A stretch of DNA of 7,239 nt from Deltaproteobacteria bacterium. GTDB lineage: Bacteria; Myxococcota; Myxococcia; Myxococcales; 40CM-4-68-19. A program made the translations under genes and the position numbers. The DNA lies in NCBI GenBank assembly GCA_018266095.1, contig JAFEBC010000294.1:1-7239 (forward strand). Reading direction: 5' to 3'. Positions 5,739 to 7,239 of this stretch are shown here, in pieces; positions within the stretch are counted from its first letter, which is position 1, and the number at the start of each line of letters is the position of its first letter. The notes beneath the pieces are model-generated. The model was not told the DNA's origin. It made no database searches and saw nothing but the letters and a program-made list of their open reading frames with translations.

Positions 5739-5760
5739 AAGCCTCGCTGTCGCGAGGCTT
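5739..5760. terminator. Candidate bidirectional terminator hairpin
   Basis: AAGCCTCGC (5739-5747) and GCGAGGCTT (5752-5760) form a perfect 9-bp stem with a TGTC loop. On the plus strand it is followed by CTTCC, on the minus strand by GCTCTTGTCC, so U-tracts are poor. It lies between tsf and hemF, both on the minus strand, where a terminator separating them would make sense. It sits between two similar palindromes and could instead be part of that repeat cluster. Confidence 0.45.
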
Positions 5761-5763
5761 CTT

Positions 5764-5779
5764 CCGGCCTGAAGGCCGG
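5764..5779 (+). repeat. REP-like palindrome 2 (CCGGCC-TGAA-GGCCGG)
   Basis: A perfect 6-bp stem around TGAA, followed by GGGCGCG. It shares loop and downstream G-rich flank with the palindrome at 5708-5721 and has a degenerate inverted partner at 5539-5556. Confidence 0.45.
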
Positions 5780-5849
5780 GGCGCGAGCCTCTGCGCGCTT
5801 CCGCAGCAAGTCCGCGGCATCGGTGGAACGGAGCGCCCCCGAAGCACGA

Positions 5850-5879
5850 AGGCCCCCGAACCTCTCGGTCCAAGGGCCT
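5850..5879 (-). terminator. Possible tsf terminator stem
   Basis: On the minus strand AGGCCC pairs with GGGCCT, and an inner CCGA pairs with TCGG around GAGGT. This makes a ten-pair stem with a 5-base one-sided bulge, starting about 28 bases after the tsf stop. The following bases are TCGTGCTTCG, only moderately T-rich. Position fits a tsf terminator, but the tail is weak. Confidence 0.4.
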
Positions 5880-5906
5880 CGCGTGCTGCAACAGCAGGCG
5901 TTCGAA

Positions 5907-6569
5907 CTACGCGCCCGACACAGCCTTCGACACTTCCGCCGCAAAATCCTTCTCTTCCTTCTTCAGACCCTCGCCGAGCGCCATGCGCACGAAGCGGCGC
6001 ACCGAGAGGTTCTCGCCGATCTTCGCGATCGCGTCCGTGACTTCCTGCTGCACGGTGCGCTTGCCTTCCGGGTCCTTGAAGAACGCCTGCTCCAGGAGGC
6101 AGACCTCCTTGTAGAACTTCTCCAGCTTGCCCGGCAGGATCTTCTCCAGCATCGCCTCGGGCTTGCCCTGCTCGATGAGCTGCGCGCGGTAGATCTTCTT
6201 CTCGTTCTCGATGACCTCCGCGGGCACTTCCTCGCGGCGCAGGTACGCCGGGTTCATCGCCGCGATGTGCATGGCGATGTCCTTGACCAGCGCCTGGAAG
6301 CGCTCGTTGCGCGCGGTGAAGTCGGTCTCGCTGTTGACCTCGACCAAGACGCCGATCTTGCCGCCCATGTGGATGTAGTGGCCGACCATGCCCTCGGTCG
6401 CGGCGCGGCCCGACTTCTTGGCCGCCACCGACAGGCCCTTCTCGCGCAGCCAGTCGACCGCCTTGGTCATGTCGCCGCCCGAAGCCTCGAGCGCCTTCTT
6501 GCAGTCCATCATGCCCGCCGAAGTCTTCTCGCGGAGCTCCTTCACCATCGCCGACGTGATCTCAGCCAT
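5907..6569 (-). CDS. tsf: Translation elongation factor EF-Ts
   Basis: Guanine-nucleotide exchange factor that recycles EF-Tu from its GDP form during protein synthesis. The 220-residue product is of the shorter EF-Ts type. It has the N-terminal UBA-like domain (MAEITSAMVKELREKTSAGM at 1-20, with MDCKKALEA following and WLREKGLSVAAKK near 40-52). The core then has the signature ETDFTARNERF (81-91), whose D83 and F84 correspond to residues that disturb the EF-Tu magnesium site. The usual TDFVARN or TDFVAKN has Thr in place of Val here, a mild change. The C-terminal part (AFFKDPEGKRTVQQEV, about 162-177) is also typical. The ATG at 6569 has only a weak GAGAG ribosome binding site. It follows rpsB in the conserved ribosomal order, with a 131-bp structured spacer. 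Confidence 0.97.
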   Translation of the reverse strand: MAEITSAMVKELREKTSAGMMDCKKALEASGGDMTKAVDWLREKGLSVAAKKSGRAATEGMVGHYIHMGGKIGVLVEVNSETDFTARNERFQALVKDIAMHIAAMNPAYLRREEVPAEVIENEKKIYRAQLIEQGKPEAMLEKILPGKLEKFYKEVCLLEQAFFKDPEGKRTVQQEVTDAIAKIGENLSVRRFVRMALGEGLKKEEKDFAAEVSKAVSGA

Positions 6570-6641
6570 TGCCGTGTTCTCTCGTGTGTTGTGCTGCTCG
6601 TGGGTGCTGCAAATTCGAAGATTCGTCTTTCAGATGTGCGA

Positions 6642-6675
6642 CCGGCGCGGCCACTTGCACCGTGGCGCGCGCCGG
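6642..6675 (-). promoter_or_regulatory. Large hairpin in the rpsB-tsf spacer
   Basis: The arms CCGGCGCG-GCCAC (6642-6654) and GTGGC-G-CGCGCCGG (6662-6675) pair as a 13-bp stem with a single bulged base at 6667 and a 7-base loop. No T-run follows in the direction of transcription, so full termination is unlikely. A partial attenuator, RNase processing site or stabilising structure between rpsB and tsf is more plausible. Confidence 0.55.
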
Positions 6676-6676
6676 A

Positions 6677-6700
6677 GGTCTGCCCGACTGGTGCAGAACC
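6677..6700 (-). promoter_or_regulatory. Second hairpin immediately after rpsB
   Basis: GGTCTGC (6677-6683) pairs with GCAGAACC (6693-6700), giving seven base pairs with one bulged base and a 9-base loop. In the minus-strand transcript it begins directly after the rpsB stop and comes before the larger hairpin. It may protect the rpsB 3' end or act with its neighbour in setting the tsf to rpsB ratio. Confidence 0.4.

Positions 6701-7239
<539 letters not shown>

Larger units (their letters stand above)
5330..5906. other. Gene-free spacer between hemF and tsf
   Basis: These 577 bp hold no credible gene. Open frames on both strands are short, overlap each other and lack family similarity or ribosome binding sites. 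The hemF-proximal part (5409-5535) carries a direct-repeat array with unusual T-runs. The rest is GC-rich with several palindromes. The hemF promoter must lie here if the gene is independently transcribed, but no convincing -35/-10 pair was found on the minus strand. The tsf end contains a possible terminator stem. Confidence 0.7.

Noticed and set aside
5899..5906. GTTCGAAC-like sequence suggesting a tRNA T-loop near the tsf end.
   Set aside because: No acceptor stem, anticodon arm or CCA-side pairing could be built around it, and it abuts the tsf stop codon.

Overview
The window comes from a very GC-rich bacterium, most likely a member of the Myxococcota (deltaproteobacterial lineage). This rests on the base composition, on a small Cys-anchored lipoprotein of a type common there, and on housekeeping proteins with GC-rich, low-complexity additions. 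No rRNA, tRNA, insertion sequence or CRISPR array was found. The genus cannot be fixed from the sequence alone.

Left part, plus strand (1-2854): the C-terminal end of a CheW-like coupling protein is followed with overlapping stop and start codons by cheR (receptor glutamate methyltransferase) and cheB (response-regulator methylesterase). CheR and CheB are the opposing enzymes of chemoreceptor adaptation, and both keep their recognisable catalytic residues. A short spacer with two hairpins leads to a 237-residue predicted outer-membrane or periplasmic lipoprotein of unknown function.

Middle, minus strand (2864-4405): a two-gene unit encodes a stand-alone SCP2 lipid-carrier protein and, 9 bp behind it, a family III CoA-transferase-fold enzyme that reads best as an alpha-methylacyl-CoA racemase. 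In front is a near-textbook promoter (TTGACA, 17-bp spacer, TACAGT). Just downstream of the expected transcription start lies a perfect 7-bp inverted repeat, TGAATGA-CCAT-TCATTCA, which closely matches the operator type of TetR-family FadR repressors of fatty-acid degradation. The unit is therefore probably an acyl-CoA-inducible branched-chain or sterol-type lipid degradation module. This is the most interesting item in the window.

hemF and the large spacer (4415-5906): an oxygen-dependent coproporphyrinogen III oxidase has an internal Gly/Ala-rich insertion and lacks the usual C-terminal tail. Upstream of it, the 577-bp spacer has no credible gene. It holds a direct-repeat array (15-bp core, about 28-bp period, four exact copies and one degenerate copy) and several GC-rich palindromes sharing a CCTGAAGG-type centre.

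Right part, minus strand (5907-7239): tsf (EF-Ts) lies downstream of rpsB (ribosomal protein S2, cut by the window edge). S2 carries a long RG-rich and acidic C-terminal extension. The 131-bp rpsB-tsf spacer folds into two consecutive hairpins that could attenuate or process the transcript. pyrH, often found after tsf, is not present here.
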